A stretch of 64,000 nucleotides of DNA from DASXSB01 sp036506275 (GTDB lineage Bacteria; Methylomirabilota; Methylomirabilia; Rokubacteriales; CSP1-6), in contig DASXSB010000031.1 in the NCBI GenBank assembly GCA_036506275.1, positions 1 through 64,000 of the forward strand, read 5' to 3'. This document shows, in pieces, positions 35,916-44,175 of the stretch (positions are counted from its first letter, which is position 1; each line of letters starts with the position of its first letter). Under the pieces are notes generated by a model, which ran no database searches, was not told where the DNA came from, and saw nothing but the letters and a program-made list of their open reading frames with translations. The position numbers were made by a program, and so were the translations under genes.

Positions 35916-35977
35916 TGAACCCCCTCGGCCCCGTTACGTGATGTGGCCTCTCGCGAACGACCGCCCCGGCTTGTCCG

Positions 35978-35983
35978 TATGAT
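35978..35983 (+). promoter_or_regulatory. Candidate -10 box upstream of the LLM oxidoreductase
   Basis: TATGAT followed by ACGGGC resembles the boxes placed directly before leaderless genes in this window (compare TATACT-ACGGGC at 39004), but here the gene starts about 60 bp further on behind a good AAGGAGG. No -35 is clear. Confidence 0.3.
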
Positions 35984-36048
35984 ACGGGCGCACCGCAGAC
36001 GCTGCAAACAACGGGCAGGACGGCGGCGTGCAGACCCAAGGAGGCGCG

Positions 36049-36993
36049 ATGAGCGTGAGCTTCGGCATCATGGTGGAGGGACAGGAAGGCCTCGGCTGGG
36101 AGCGCTGGCGTCGGCTTGCCGCCGTCGCCGAGGACGGCTACGAGTCGTTGTTCCGCTCCGACCATCTCACCGGCCTCTTCGGCGATGCGCGCCGCGAGTC
36201 GCTCGACACGTGGGCGTCGCTGGCGTGGCTCGCCTCCAACACGAAACGCATCCGCTTCGGTCCGCTCGTGTCGCCGCTCACGTTCTATCACCCCGCCCTG
36301 CTCGCGAAGCGCGCCGCCGCCGTCGACGTCCTCTCCGGGGGCCGGCTCGACCTCGGCATCGGCGCCGGGTGGCACGAGGGCGAGCACCGCATGTTCGGCA
36401 TCCCCTTTCCGCCACTCAAGGAGCGGATGGACCGCCTGGAGTACGGAGCGCGCGCGATTCGCGCGCTCTGGAAGGGGACGCCGGTGACGCTGGCCCAGCC
36501 GTACTATCCACTCGTCGCTGCCGAGAGCCATCCGCTCCCGGCGCGCGGCCACCTGCCGCTCGTGATCGGCGGACGGGGCGAGCGTCGCGCCCTTCGCATC
36601 GTCGCCGAGCACGCCGACGAGTGGAACACCACGCGTGTCACGTTCGAGCACTACCGGCAGAAGCGCGACGTCCTCGAGCGGCATTGCCGCGACGTGGGCC
36701 GGCGTCCTGGTGACATCCGACGATCGCTCATGGTGCCATTCATCGTGGGCACGTCGGCGGCGGAGGCGGCGACGCGCCTGGGGCGGGCACGGGCGATCTT
36801 TCCGAGGGTGCCGGAGGACGAGGCGGGCTGGCGCAGCGCCGGCTTTCTCTACGGCACGCCGGACGCGGTGATCGCCGACCTCAAGCGCTGGGAAGCGCTC
36901 GGCATCCAGCGCGTGATGTTGCAGCACCTCGATCAGGACGACATCGAGGTGCTCCGGCTCCTCGCGCGCGAGATCGTGCCCGCCTTCAAGTAG
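36049..36993 (+). CDS. LLM-class flavin-dependent oxidoreductase
   Basis: A luciferase-like monooxygenase-fold protein of 314 residues, likely using FMN or F420. It has the TIM-barrel entry VSFGIMVEGQEGLGWERWRRLA, SLFRSDHLTG, RIRFGPLVSPLTFYHPALLAKRAAAVDVLSGGRLDLGIGAGWHEGEH (quoted as family landmarks around 68-110) and PLVIGGRGERRALRIVAEHADEWN near 165-190. Such proteins oxidise or reduce diverse small molecules, so the substrate is open. AAGGAGG (36038-36044) selects ATG 36049. It converges with the nuclease gene 18 bp away. Confidence 0.9.
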   Translation: MSVSFGIMVEGQEGLGWERWRRLAAVAEDGYESLFRSDHLTGLFGDARRESLDTWASLAWLASNTKRIRFGPLVSPLTFYHPALLAKRAAAVDVLSGGRLDLGIGAGWHEGEHRMFGIPFPPLKERMDRLEYGARAIRALWKGTPVTLAQPYYPLVAAESHPLPARGHLPLVIGGRGERRALRIVAEHADEWNTTRVTFEHYRQKRDVLERHCRDVGRRPGDIRRSLMVPFIVGTSAAEAATRLGRARAIFPRVPEDEAGWRSAGFLYGTPDAVIADLKRWEALGIQRVMLQHLDQDDIEVLRLLAREIVPAFK

Positions 36994-37011
36994 CGCCGGG
37001 GACGAGCGCGC

Positions 37012-37482
37012 TCAGGGCCGCCAGAGCCCGCGCCCCGCCTTTCGCGCATCGCGCTGGAGCTGGATGAAGACATCCGCGTAGCGCACGTTGGGCGGGACCG
37101 TCATGACTTGCGCGTAGCCCCGGCTCACCAGCTCCGCGTTCACCATGACGTCGCCCACCCAGACGTAGGCGAGCAGACGTCCATAGCGATCGTGCGACCG
37201 CACGTCGAGCTCGAGCCGCACCCGCTGCTCTCCCACCAGCGCCTCGTTGACGCGCGCGGCCTCGCGCCCGCCGGGCTCCTCGCCCCGCCGGGGATGATGC
37301 ACCTCGGGAGTGTTGACGCCGATGTAGCGGACCTTCTCGACGCGGTCGCCGATCCGAACGTGGACGGTGTCGCCGTCCACGACCCGGACGACCACGCCCG
37401 TGAGCCCAGGGCTGGCGCCGACGCCGCTGGCGAGGAGCAGGAGGCCGACCAGCAACAGCGGGCCGAGCCGAGCGGGGCGCAC
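37012..37482 (-). CDS. Secreted thermonuclease (SNase-like) family protein
   Basis: The 156-residue protein has a signal peptide (LGPLLLVGLLLLASGVGA) and a staphylococcal-nuclease OB fold: VVRVVDGDTVHVRIGD, RYIGVNTPEVHHP (catalytic Arg and Glu), and RSHDRYGRLLAYVWVG (second Arg, substrate pocket). All three usual catalytic residues are present. It should cut nucleic acids outside the cytoplasm. The start is GTG 37482; no ATG is available before the signal peptide. Confidence 0.9.
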   Translation of the reverse strand: MRPARLGPLLLVGLLLLASGVGASPGLTGVVVRVVDGDTVHVRIGDRVEKVRYIGVNTPEVHHPRRGEEPGGREAARVNEALVGEQRVRLELDVRSHDRYGRLLAYVWVGDVMVNAELVSRGYAQVMTVPPNVRYADVFIQLQRDARKAGRGLWRP

Positions 37483-37713
37483 GCGGCGACGGTGTCACGC
37501 CCTCACGCCGGGTGTCAATGTTTGCAGACAGCGGGCACCCCGAAAGGTCGGCACGTCCAAGATTGGACAGATGGCGCAGCAATCCGGGACGGGACGGCAT
37601 CCCGGGTCCATGACCTCGTCACCGGACCGCGACACGCCGTAGGGAAAAAATTTTCGGTACGACTGGTGGCGGTTCAAACCCTGGCACGACCGGTGCTCTG
37701 CACCCCGCAGCCC

Positions 37714-38205
37714 ATGTCGACGACAAAGACGCCCCTGGCACGCGTGCTGGTCATCGACGACGACGCCGATACCCGCGAGGTTCTCAGCGTCTTCCTCGCC
37801 CACCAGGGCTACAGGCCGGCACTCGCCGACGGCGGCCGCGAGGGCCTCAAGCTCGCGGTATCAGAGCCCCCGGACGTGGTGTTGCTCGACGTGATGATGC
37901 CGGACGTGAACGGGCTCGACGTGCTGGGCCGCCTCCGCCTCCTGCATCCCGCGCTGCCGGTCATCATGACCACGGCCAGCTCGGATCCGGACGTCGCCCG
38001 GGAGGCCCTGCGCCTGGGCGCCTTTCGCTACCTGCGCAAGCCGATCGACCTGGATGGGCTCGACCGCGTGATCGAGGAGGCGCTCAGCGTGCCGAAACGG
38101 TCGTCGACGCCGTCGTCGTCGCTGACGGGACCGGAAATCCTGGGACTGCTGTCCGACGTCGCGTCCCGCGCCGACCGTAAGCCGCCCGATCGCACCCGGG
38201 CCTAG
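37714..38205 (+). CDS. Stand-alone response regulator receiver protein
   Basis: A CheY-like receiver of 163 residues with the acidic pair in VLVIDDDADT (14-16), the phosphoacceptor Asp59 in VVLLDVMMPD, Thr86-87 in IMTTAS and Lys109 in YLRKPIDL. A short Ser-rich tail replaces any output domain, so it may act by protein contacts or as a phosphate relay. No histidine kinase is adjacent. It begins at ATG 37714 after a 231-bp gap from the divergent nuclease gene. No clear ribosome site precedes it. Confidence 0.9.
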   Translation: MSTTKTPLARVLVIDDDADTREVLSVFLAHQGYRPALADGGREGLKLAVSEPPDVVLLDVMMPDVNGLDVLGRLRLLHPALPVIMTTASSDPDVAREALRLGAFRYLRKPIDLDGLDRVIEEALSVPKRSSTPSSSLTGPEILGLLSDVASRADRKPPDRTRA

Positions 38206-38219
38206 CCCCGCCTCTCACT

Positions 38220-38474
38220 CTAGTCCGTGCGCGAGGCGACCTGGGCGGCGCGCACGATCGCGAACCCGACCGAGCGAAGCTCGGCGTCGACCCGGTCCTG
38301 CCTCCGCTCCCGGCGCCGGCGATCTCCACCGGGAACCGCCTCCTGACGGACACGCCGCTCCTGCACCCGCCGGTCGAACAGGACATCGACCTTCGGGTCC
38401 GCCGCGAAGTCCTTGAGCAGGTACTCGTAGAGATCCTTTTGCTCGCGCGCCACGATGAACAGGTGGCGGTCCAT
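38220..38474 (-). CDS. Small protein of unknown function (84 aa)
   Basis: An 84-residue protein begins MDRHLFIVAREQKDLYEYL and continues KDFAADPKVDVLFDRRVQERR. The N-terminal strand-helix plan plus the DRR-x-QERR motif recurs in small uncharacterised bacterial proteins that resemble a minimal receiver- or GGDEF-associated fold; I cannot assign a function. It lies 25 bp after the NYN-domain gene on the same strand and converges with the response regulator. GAGGAG lies somewhat far (about 12 bases) upstream of ATG 38474. Confidence 0.6.
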   Translation of the reverse strand: MDRHLFIVAREQKDLYEYLLKDFAADPKVDVLFDRRVQERRVRQEAVPGGDRRRRERRQDRVDAELRSVGFAIVRAAQVASRTD

Positions 38475-38499
38475 GATTGCAGGTGGCTCCTCTGGCGCC

Positions 38500-38997
38500 T
38501 CAGCGGTGCAGGCGTCGGCGTGCCCGCTCCGCCGCGCGCGCCGCCTTCGACGCCCGCCGCGGGTTCCCCCGCTTCTCGCGACTCGCGGTCTCCTCGTCGT
38601 CGCCGCCGGAGTCCTCGCCCGGCGACGTCGCGATGGCGGCGAGGAATTCCTCGGCGCCAAGAACCGTGGCGCCGGCGCGCCGCGCCGCGTCCCGCACGGC
38701 GCGATCGGAGCTGACGACCACGGCCCCGTCCCGCCAGCGCGCGGCGAGACGGACGAGAACGTCGTCGGCGTGGTCCGGCGGGCGGGAGAAGAGTACCTCG
38801 ACGCGCCCTCCCGACGCCATCCCGCCCGTGCGGCGGGCACCGTCGAAGACGACCGTGAACGTATCCGGCGACGTCCCCGCCACCGTCGCCAGCACGTGCA
38901 GGAGCGCCGTCCGGCCCGCCTCCAGGCTTTCCGTCTCCCGCGAGCTGAGCGCGGGATCGCGGCGGATCACGTTGTAGCCGTCGATGAGCCAGCGCAT
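38500..38997 (-). CDS. NYN-domain (YacP-like) putative ribonuclease
   Basis: The 165-residue protein starts MRWLIDGYNVIRRDP, the PIN-like NYN motif with the first catalytic Asp, and continues with FTVVFDGARRTGG, DDVLVRLAARW and VVVSSDRAVRDAARRAG (further acidic residues). It matches YacP/Rae1-type proteins, of which Rae1 is a ribosome-associated endoribonuclease. The basic C-terminus (RRASKAARAAERARRRL) may bind RNA. ATG 38997 has TAGTAT seven bases upstream and no Shine-Dalgarno, so the mRNA is probably leaderless. Confidence 0.88.
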   Translation of the reverse strand: MRWLIDGYNVIRRDPALSSRETESLEAGRTALLHVLATVAGTSPDTFTVVFDGARRTGGMASGGRVEVLFSRPPDHADDVLVRLAARWRDGAVVVSSDRAVRDAARRAGATVLGAEEFLAAIATSPGEDSGGDDEETASREKRGNPRRASKAARAAERARRRLHR

Positions 38998-39003
38998 GGT
39001 CCG

Positions 39004-39010
39004 TATACTA
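39004..39010. promoter_or_regulatory. Overlapping divergent -10 boxes
   Basis: The heptamer TATACTA reads TATACT on the plus strand (6 nt before GTG 39016) and TAGTAT on the minus strand (7 nt before ATG 38997). The two genes thus appear to share one palindromic promoter core and both lack leaders. Confidence 0.5.
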
Positions 39011-39015
39011 CGGGC

Positions 39016-39447
39016 GTGAATGCCCGGATTCGCAGCTTCGCGAGCTACGCCGCCGGCGACCGTCACGACTACACGCGCACGGTGACCGCGGACGACGTCG
39101 CGGACTTCGCGCGCGTCTCCGGCGACGACAACGCCGTGCACCTCGACGATGCTTTCGCGCGGCGCACCCGCTTCGGCGGTCGCGTCGTCCACGGCGCCCT
39201 CAGCTTCGGCTTCATGGCGGCCGCGCAGACGGCGCTCGTCGGCGCCGGCGTCATCTGGGTGGACGCGAGCGTGCGCTTCCTCGCTCCCGTCCGCATCGGC
39301 GACACCGTCACCACGACGTCGGAGATCGCCGAGGTCCAGCACGACCGGCGGATGCTGAAGCTGCGCTCCACCGCCCGCCGCGCCGACGGCACCGTCCTGA
39401 TGACGGGCGAATCCACCGTCAAGCACCTGAAAGAGCTCGAGCCCTGA
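39016..39447 (+). CDS. MaoC-family (R)-specific enoyl-CoA hydratase-like protein
   Basis: A hot-dog-fold hydratase of 143 residues. The catalytic hydratase-2 motif appears as DFARVSGDDNAVHLDDAFARRTRFGGRVVHG (Asp and His in DNAVH, about residues 36-41; quoted in landmarks). It is similar to PhaJ, which makes (R)-3-hydroxyacyl-CoA for polyester synthesis or runs beta-oxidation in reverse. The GTG at 39016 is the only suitable start and sits 6 nt after a TATACT box. The adjacent convergent gene also encodes an enoyl-CoA hydratase module. Confidence 0.88.
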   Translation: MNARIRSFASYAAGDRHDYTRTVTADDVADFARVSGDDNAVHLDDAFARRTRFGGRVVHGALSFGFMAAAQTALVGAGVIWVDASVRFLAPVRIGDTVTTTSEIAEVQHDRRMLKLRSTARRADGTVLMTGESTVKHLKELEP

Positions 39448-39460
39448 GCGCCCTCGAGTC

Positions 39461-42262
39461 CTAATCGCGCCGGAGCGGCAGCGGCCAGGAGCGGCGGGCG
39501 AGGAAGCGGTCGATGCCGGCGCGGCCGTCGGCGGCGGCGACGAGGCGACCGAAATCGCGCGCCTCGCGGGCGAGACCGGCTTCGAGGCCTTCCGTCAATC
39601 CCACGCGCACGACGTCGAGGATGGCGCGCGCGCAGTCGGCGCGGGGCTCGTGTCGATGATGCGCGAGCAGGCGCTCGACCTCCGGGTCCCGCTCCACGTT
39701 CGGAAACGCCATCGTGTCGGGATCGGCGAGCGGGGACCACAGGTGGCCCTGAAAGCGTCCGAGCGCGATCGCGCGGGCGATGCCGAGGGCGTGGGAAAGC
39801 GCGTCGGCGGGCGCCACCTCGTCGACCAGGCCCAGCGACCAGGCATGCTGCGCCGAACGCCGGCGGCCGTCGAGGAGCAGCACCAGCGCTTCCACGAGGA
39901 GCGTGTACATCTGGCCACCGCCGGCGCGCGCCCATCGTAGCGCGAGGCGCGGGAGCATCTGGGTGCCGCCGAATCCCGGGATCACGTGCAGGTTGATCTC
40001 GGGCTGGCCGATCTCGGCGCGGTCGCCGGCCACGCGGTACGCGCACGCCATCTGGAGCTCGTTGCCGCCGCCGAGCGCGTAGCCGTCGACGGCGCTGACG
40101 ACGGGCGCGCGGAGTCGCGCCAGTCGCCGGAACACCCGTTGCGCGCGCGCGGCGAACGCCTCCACGTCCGCCGCCGTCGCGAACGCGCGCAGCTCGCGGA
40201 TGTCCGCCCCCGCCACGAACATGGCGCCGGCGCCGGTGACGACGCACGCCTTGAGATCGCGCTCGGCCTCGAGAACGTCGAGCACGCGCTCGAGGTCGTC
40301 GAGGGTGGCGCGGCCGATGGCGTTCGCGGGCGGCGAATCGATGGTGACGAGCGCGACCAGCTCCGGAAATCCCGGACGCACGGGATCGAGGCGGGCGCGC
40401 ACGACGGAGCCATCCACGAAGCGCGACCCCCACGCCCCGTACACCTCGCGTACCGTGCGGGCGCCGTCGAGGCTCGGCCCCGCGCCCACGCGGACGGCGA
40501 GCGTGCCCGTGTGGCGATTCTCTGCGATGGTCTGGTTGGCGTCGGCGAGCTCTTCCCACCGTCCCACCGCCGGCGGCGCCACCGCGAGAGCGCCGGCGTC
40601 GATCAGCCGAACCACCTCCTCCGCCTGCCACGCGTTGGAGAGATGGCTGCCGAGGATGGCGAACGCGGGAAAGAGCACGCGCTTCTGGTGCATCCACACG
40701 TTCGGCGCGTAGAAGGACAGCCGCTGGGCGTCGGTGGCCTCGAGATAGACGATGCGGCCGCTGAAGGGACGCGCCAGGAACGTGCTGATGCCGAGCGTGT
40801 CCTGACCGGCGCGTTCCACGATCACGTCCGGGTTCCCGCGGGGATTGTCGGGCGTCGCGAGGAGGCGACCCACGGCCTGGCCGAACGGCTTCAGCGTGCG
40901 GTCCTGGTAGCGACGAAAGCCCTCCGGGTCGGTGTCGTAGTCGGGCATCGCGTCCGGCCACTCGAGGCCGCCGCGCCGCGCCAGCGATTCGAGACTCACG
41001 ACGGCCTGCACGGGTAACGTGGCGCGGACGTGCTCGGCTTCGTCGTCGCGCGCCGTCACCACGACCACGCGCGCGGACGCGCGGGCGGCGGCATGGACGG
41101 CGTCGGCGGCGACGGCGTCGTCCCCGCCCCCGCGGTGATAGACGAGCACGCCTGCGTGCGGCCGCAATCCCGCTCTTCCGTACATCTCGGCGGCCGACGT
41201 CGCGCCGGGCTTGCCGAAGAAGGTCAGCGTGTAGCCGCTGGTGGCGCCGTAGAACACCAGGCGACCACCGGGCGCGAGCAGATCGATCATGCGGGGGAAG
41301 AGATCCCGCCCCACCGAGGAGACGACCACGTCGACCAGATCCCCGTCGTTCCGTTCCCGCACGAGCGCGCGGAAGGCCTCCCCCGCCGCCCGCCACTCGT
41401 ACCACTCCGCACGGTCGCGCGGCACGGGAGTGAAGACGCCATCGAGGCCGGGCGCGCGGCGATTCACGTAGGCGGCGGCGCCACGCTCGAGGATGCGCTT
41501 GCCCTTGTCGTCGGTGGACACGAGACCGACGACCCGCGCGCCCCGCCGCGCGGCGCAGGTGACGGCATAGGTGCCGGTCCCGCCGGCGGCGCCTTCCACG
41601 AACACGCGCTCGCCGACCTCCACTCCCGCCACGTCGTAGAGCGCCTTGTAGACGGTCTCGAGGTCGAGCATGAACGACGCGCCTTCGGGCAGCGTGAGGC
41701 GCTCGGAGTGGGCGAGGAGCTGCGGCGCCTGACACCGCACGAACTGCGCGAACGATCCGTCCGGGGTCTCGTAGCCCTGGATCTTGAAGTCCGCGTGCAT
41801 GGGATCGTCGCCCGCCCGCGGCGAGAGGAGATCGGAGACGCCGGGATACAGAACGCGCAGCTCGCCGATCTTCAATCGTCCCTCGCGCGCGGTCTCGCTC
41901 CCCACCGCCGCCACCAGCACCACGGCGCCGCTCCCCGCGACGTGAAGGTCGCGGTCGTGGAGATCGAAGACGGAGATGGGCACGCCGCGGGCGGCGAAGA
42001 CGGTGTTGTAGGTGAGGCCGGCGTACAGCACGTAGCCGAGGGCGTCGTTCGGTCCGAGCGCGGGCGTGGGGACGATCGCGCGCTGGAGGGCGTGGGCAGG
42101 CTCGCCGTGGGCGGGCCGGCCCCACCGATCCTTCACCACCGCCCACACCTCGTGGAGCGGAGGCACCGGGTCGAGCCCGGGCCGGAACGGCGCGCCGACC
42201 GGGATCCGTTCGCCGTCCCGCTCCCACCAGCTCCGGTCGATGTCCGCCGCCGGCTCCGTCAC
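39461..42262 (-). CDS. Zinc-type reductase / enoyl-CoA hydratase fusion
   Basis: A 933-residue fusion. Residues about 1-430 resemble the crotonyl-CoA carboxylase/reductase branch of medium-chain dehydrogenases, with the NADP-loop EGAAGGTGTYAVTCAARRGARVVG near 225. Residues about 430-640 look like the second half of another such dehydrogenase (GRIVYLEATDAQRLSFYAPNVWMHQKRV), perhaps a degenerate repeat. The C-terminus (about 655-933) is a crotonase: AGADIREL oxyanion loop, ALGGGNELQMAC and IGQPEINLHVIPGFGGTQ, with both catalytic Glu residues. It could act in acyl-CoA reduction and hydration, possibly on aromatic-derived or short acyl-CoA; the exact reaction is open. Confidence 0.8.
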   Translation of the reverse strand: MTEPAADIDRSWWERDGERIPVGAPFRPGLDPVPPLHEVWAVVKDRWGRPAHGEPAHALQRAIVPTPALGPNDALGYVLYAGLTYNTVFAARGVPISVFDLHDRDLHVAGSGAVVLVAAVGSETAREGRLKIGELRVLYPGVSDLLSPRAGDDPMHADFKIQGYETPDGSFAQFVRCQAPQLLAHSERLTLPEGASFMLDLETVYKALYDVAGVEVGERVFVEGAAGGTGTYAVTCAARRGARVVGLVSTDDKGKRILERGAAAYVNRRAPGLDGVFTPVPRDRAEWYEWRAAGEAFRALVRERNDGDLVDVVVSSVGRDLFPRMIDLLAPGGRLVFYGATSGYTLTFFGKPGATSAAEMYGRAGLRPHAGVLVYHRGGGDDAVAADAVHAAARASARVVVVTARDDEAEHVRATLPVQAVVSLESLARRGGLEWPDAMPDYDTDPEGFRRYQDRTLKPFGQAVGRLLATPDNPRGNPDVIVERAGQDTLGISTFLARPFSGRIVYLEATDAQRLSFYAPNVWMHQKRVLFPAFAILGSHLSNAWQAEEVVRLIDAGALAVAPPAVGRWEELADANQTIAENRHTGTLAVRVGAGPSLDGARTVREVYGAWGSRFVDGSVVRARLDPVRPGFPELVALVTIDSPPANAIGRATLDDLERVLDVLEAERDLKACVVTGAGAMFVAGADIRELRAFATAADVEAFAARAQRVFRRLARLRAPVVSAVDGYALGGGNELQMACAYRVAGDRAEIGQPEINLHVIPGFGGTQMLPRLALRWARAGGGQMYTLLVEALVLLLDGRRRSAQHAWSLGLVDEVAPADALSHALGIARAIALGRFQGHLWSPLADPDTMAFPNVERDPEVERLLAHHRHEPRADCARAILDVVRVGLTEGLEAGLAREARDFGRLVAAADGRAGIDRFLARRSWPLPLRRD

Positions 42263-42302
42263 GCGCGCGCTCCGGCGCTGCTCACGTCAGGCGATGCTCA
42301 TG

Positions 42303-43061
42303 TCAGGCGATGCGGACGATGCCGCGCTCCACCGGCTTGAAGCGAGCCGCCACCTCGGGGTCGTGCCCGGCCACGATGAGCTTGTCAGCGCCGGCGAGGG
42401 CGTGGATGGTGTCGAAGGCCGCCAGCATCTGGGGCAGGCTGGTGATGATCTGCACAGGCTGATAGCGTTCGACGTTCCGGTAGAAATGCGAGGCGTCGGA
42501 CGTCAGCACCACGCGTCCGCGCGCGGTCTCCACGGTGACGATCTGGAGCCCGGCCGTGTGACCGCCGACCCAGTGCACGCTGAGCCCAGGGAAGACCTCG
42601 CGCGAGCCTTCCACGAGCCGGATCCGGTTCGCGTAGTTGAGGGTGACGAGCGAGCCCATCGAGGGCGCGTTCGCCAGCATCTTGTAGACCTCGTAGCGGG
42701 CGATCTGCCCCGTCCAGAACGCCAGCTCCTCCTTCTGAACCCAGAACTCGGCGCGCGGAAAGAGCGAGTGGCCCGCCCAGTGATCCCAGTGCAGATGCGA
42801 CACGAGCGCGATCGGGATGGCGTCCGCCTTCACCCCGAGCCGTTCCACCATCGCGGCCGGGCTCACGAAGTCGCGCAGGCCCCGCTGCACGGCGTCCTCC
42901 TCGCGGCATCCGGTGTCGACGAGGACGGGATGCGGCCCGCCGAGGACGAGCCACACGAAGAAGTCGAGCGTGATCGCCTCGTGGGAGGGCTCGCGATAGA
43001 AGAACTGGCAGGCAGTGGTGTCGCGGGCGCCGTACCTGAGCGCGTAGACCTCGAGCGCCAT
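42303..43061 (-). CDS. MBL-fold metallohydrolase (N-acyl homoserine lactonase-like)
   Basis: The 252-residue hydrolase has the metal motif HLHWDH in VSHLHWDHWAGH (about 100-111), the later His in VHWVGGHTAGLQ, Asp in LTSDASHFY and the final His in VAGHDPEV. It resembles AHL lactonases of the AiiA group, but such sequences also hydrolyse other lactones. ATG 43061 overlaps the TGA of the MetE-like gene (ATGA), so both are translated in step. A small-molecule catabolic pair is likely. Confidence 0.88.
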   Translation of the reverse strand: MALEVYALRYGARDTTACQFFYREPSHEAITLDFFVWLVLGGPHPVLVDTGCREEDAVQRGLRDFVSPAAMVERLGVKADAIPIALVSHLHWDHWAGHSLFPRAEFWVQKEELAFWTGQIARYEVYKMLANAPSMGSLVTLNYANRIRLVEGSREVFPGLSVHWVGGHTAGLQIVTVETARGRVVLTSDASHFYRNVERYQPVQIITSLPQMLAAFDTIHALAGADKLIVAGHDPEVAARFKPVERGIVRIA

Positions 43062-44083
43062 CAGCGCGCGACCTCCGCCCGCACGATGCGGGCGCCGGCG
43101 CCGAGCGCCTGTAGCTTTCTGCGCGCGACGTCGCGCGGCAGGGGCACCATCCCGCAGTTCGTGCACGGATAGAGCCGATCGGCCGGGACGAACTCGAGCG
43201 CGCGGCGAATGGTGGCGGCGACCTCCGCCGGCGTCTCGACACGATGGGTCGCGACGTCGATGCACCCGACGAGCACGTCCTTGCCGCCGAGCAGTGCCAG
43301 CAGCGAGAGGGGCACGCGCGAGTTCGCGCACTCGAGCGAGATCTGATCGATCCGGCTTCCCGCCAGCAGCGGAAACGTCTTCTCGTACTGTCGCCACTCC
43401 GCGCCGAGCGTCTTCTTCCAGTCGACGTTGGCCTGGATTCCGTAGCCGTAGCAGATGTGGACGGCGGTCCGGCACGTGAGCCCTTCGATGGCGCGATGAA
43501 GCGCCTCGATGCCCCAGTGGGCCACGTCGTCCATGTAGACGTTGAAGGCGGGCTCGTCGAGCTGGAGCACGTCGAGCCCGGCCGCCTGCAGCTCGCGCGC
43601 CTCCTCGTTGATGACCCGCGCGAACTCCAGCGCGAGCCGGGCGCGATCGCGATAGTGCTCGTCGGCGAGCGTGTCCACGATGGTCATGGGGCCGGGGATC
43701 GTGAACTTGAGCTGGTGATCGGTGTGCGCGCGCGCCCATCGCACCTCGTCGACGTGCACGGGAGCGCGCCGCCGCACGGGTGCCGTCACCGTCGGCACCT
43801 CCGCCTTGTAGCGGTCGGCGCGGATACCGATCGTCACCCGCCGGCCGAAATCGATCCCGTCCAGCTTCTCGAGGAACCCGTGCACGAAATGCTGTCGCGA
43901 CTGCTCGCCGTCGGTGACGATGTCGATGCCCGCCGCCTCCTGGTCCTTGAGCGCGACGAGCACGGCATCACGCTGGCCGTCCGCGAGGCTCTCGGGTGGC
44001 AGCCGCCACGGCGCCCACAGGGTTTCCGGCGTCGCGAGCCAGGCGGGCTTCGGAAGACTCCCGGCGATCGTCGTGAGTAGCAC
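43061..44083 (-). CDS. Cobalamin-independent methionine synthase-like protein
   Basis: This 340-residue protein has only the C-terminal MetE barrel. LTTIAGSLPKP opens it; the substrate and zinc ligands appear as DEPAFN, HICYG (His and Cys), SLECANSR (Glu) and CTNCGMVPL (Cys). Short MetE proteins of this kind use other methyl donors or act on unrelated substrates, so folate-dependent methionine synthesis cannot be assumed. GAGGAG five bases ahead favours GTG 44083 over GTG 44089. It is coupled to the metallo-beta-lactamase gene. Confidence 0.87.
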   Translation of the reverse strand: MLLTTIAGSLPKPAWLATPETLWAPWRLPPESLADGQRDAVLVALKDQEAAGIDIVTDGEQSRQHFVHGFLEKLDGIDFGRRVTIGIRADRYKAEVPTVTAPVRRRAPVHVDEVRWARAHTDHQLKFTIPGPMTIVDTLADEHYRDRARLALEFARVINEEARELQAAGLDVLQLDEPAFNVYMDDVAHWGIEALHRAIEGLTCRTAVHICYGYGIQANVDWKKTLGAEWRQYEKTFPLLAGSRIDQISLECANSRVPLSLLALLGGKDVLVGCIDVATHRVETPAEVAATIRRALEFVPADRLYPCTNCGMVPLPRDVARRKLQALGAGARIVRAEVAR

Positions 44084-44175
44084 CGACACTCCTCGTCACG
44101 CCGTGGTCGTCCCGGCGCGTCCGGGGGAGGATATCAGCGAAGAACGATGATGGCGAGCGGGCGGGCAGACGACGA

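Noticed and set aside
32775..35918. Very long open frame (over 1000 codons) opposite the ferredoxin oxidoreductase gene
   Set aside because: It mirrors the coding frame of a certain gene in GC-rich DNA, its product is low-complexity Arg/His/Gly-rich, and it has no recognisable domain. The same holds for long antisense frames at 9154-12366 and 1912-3693.
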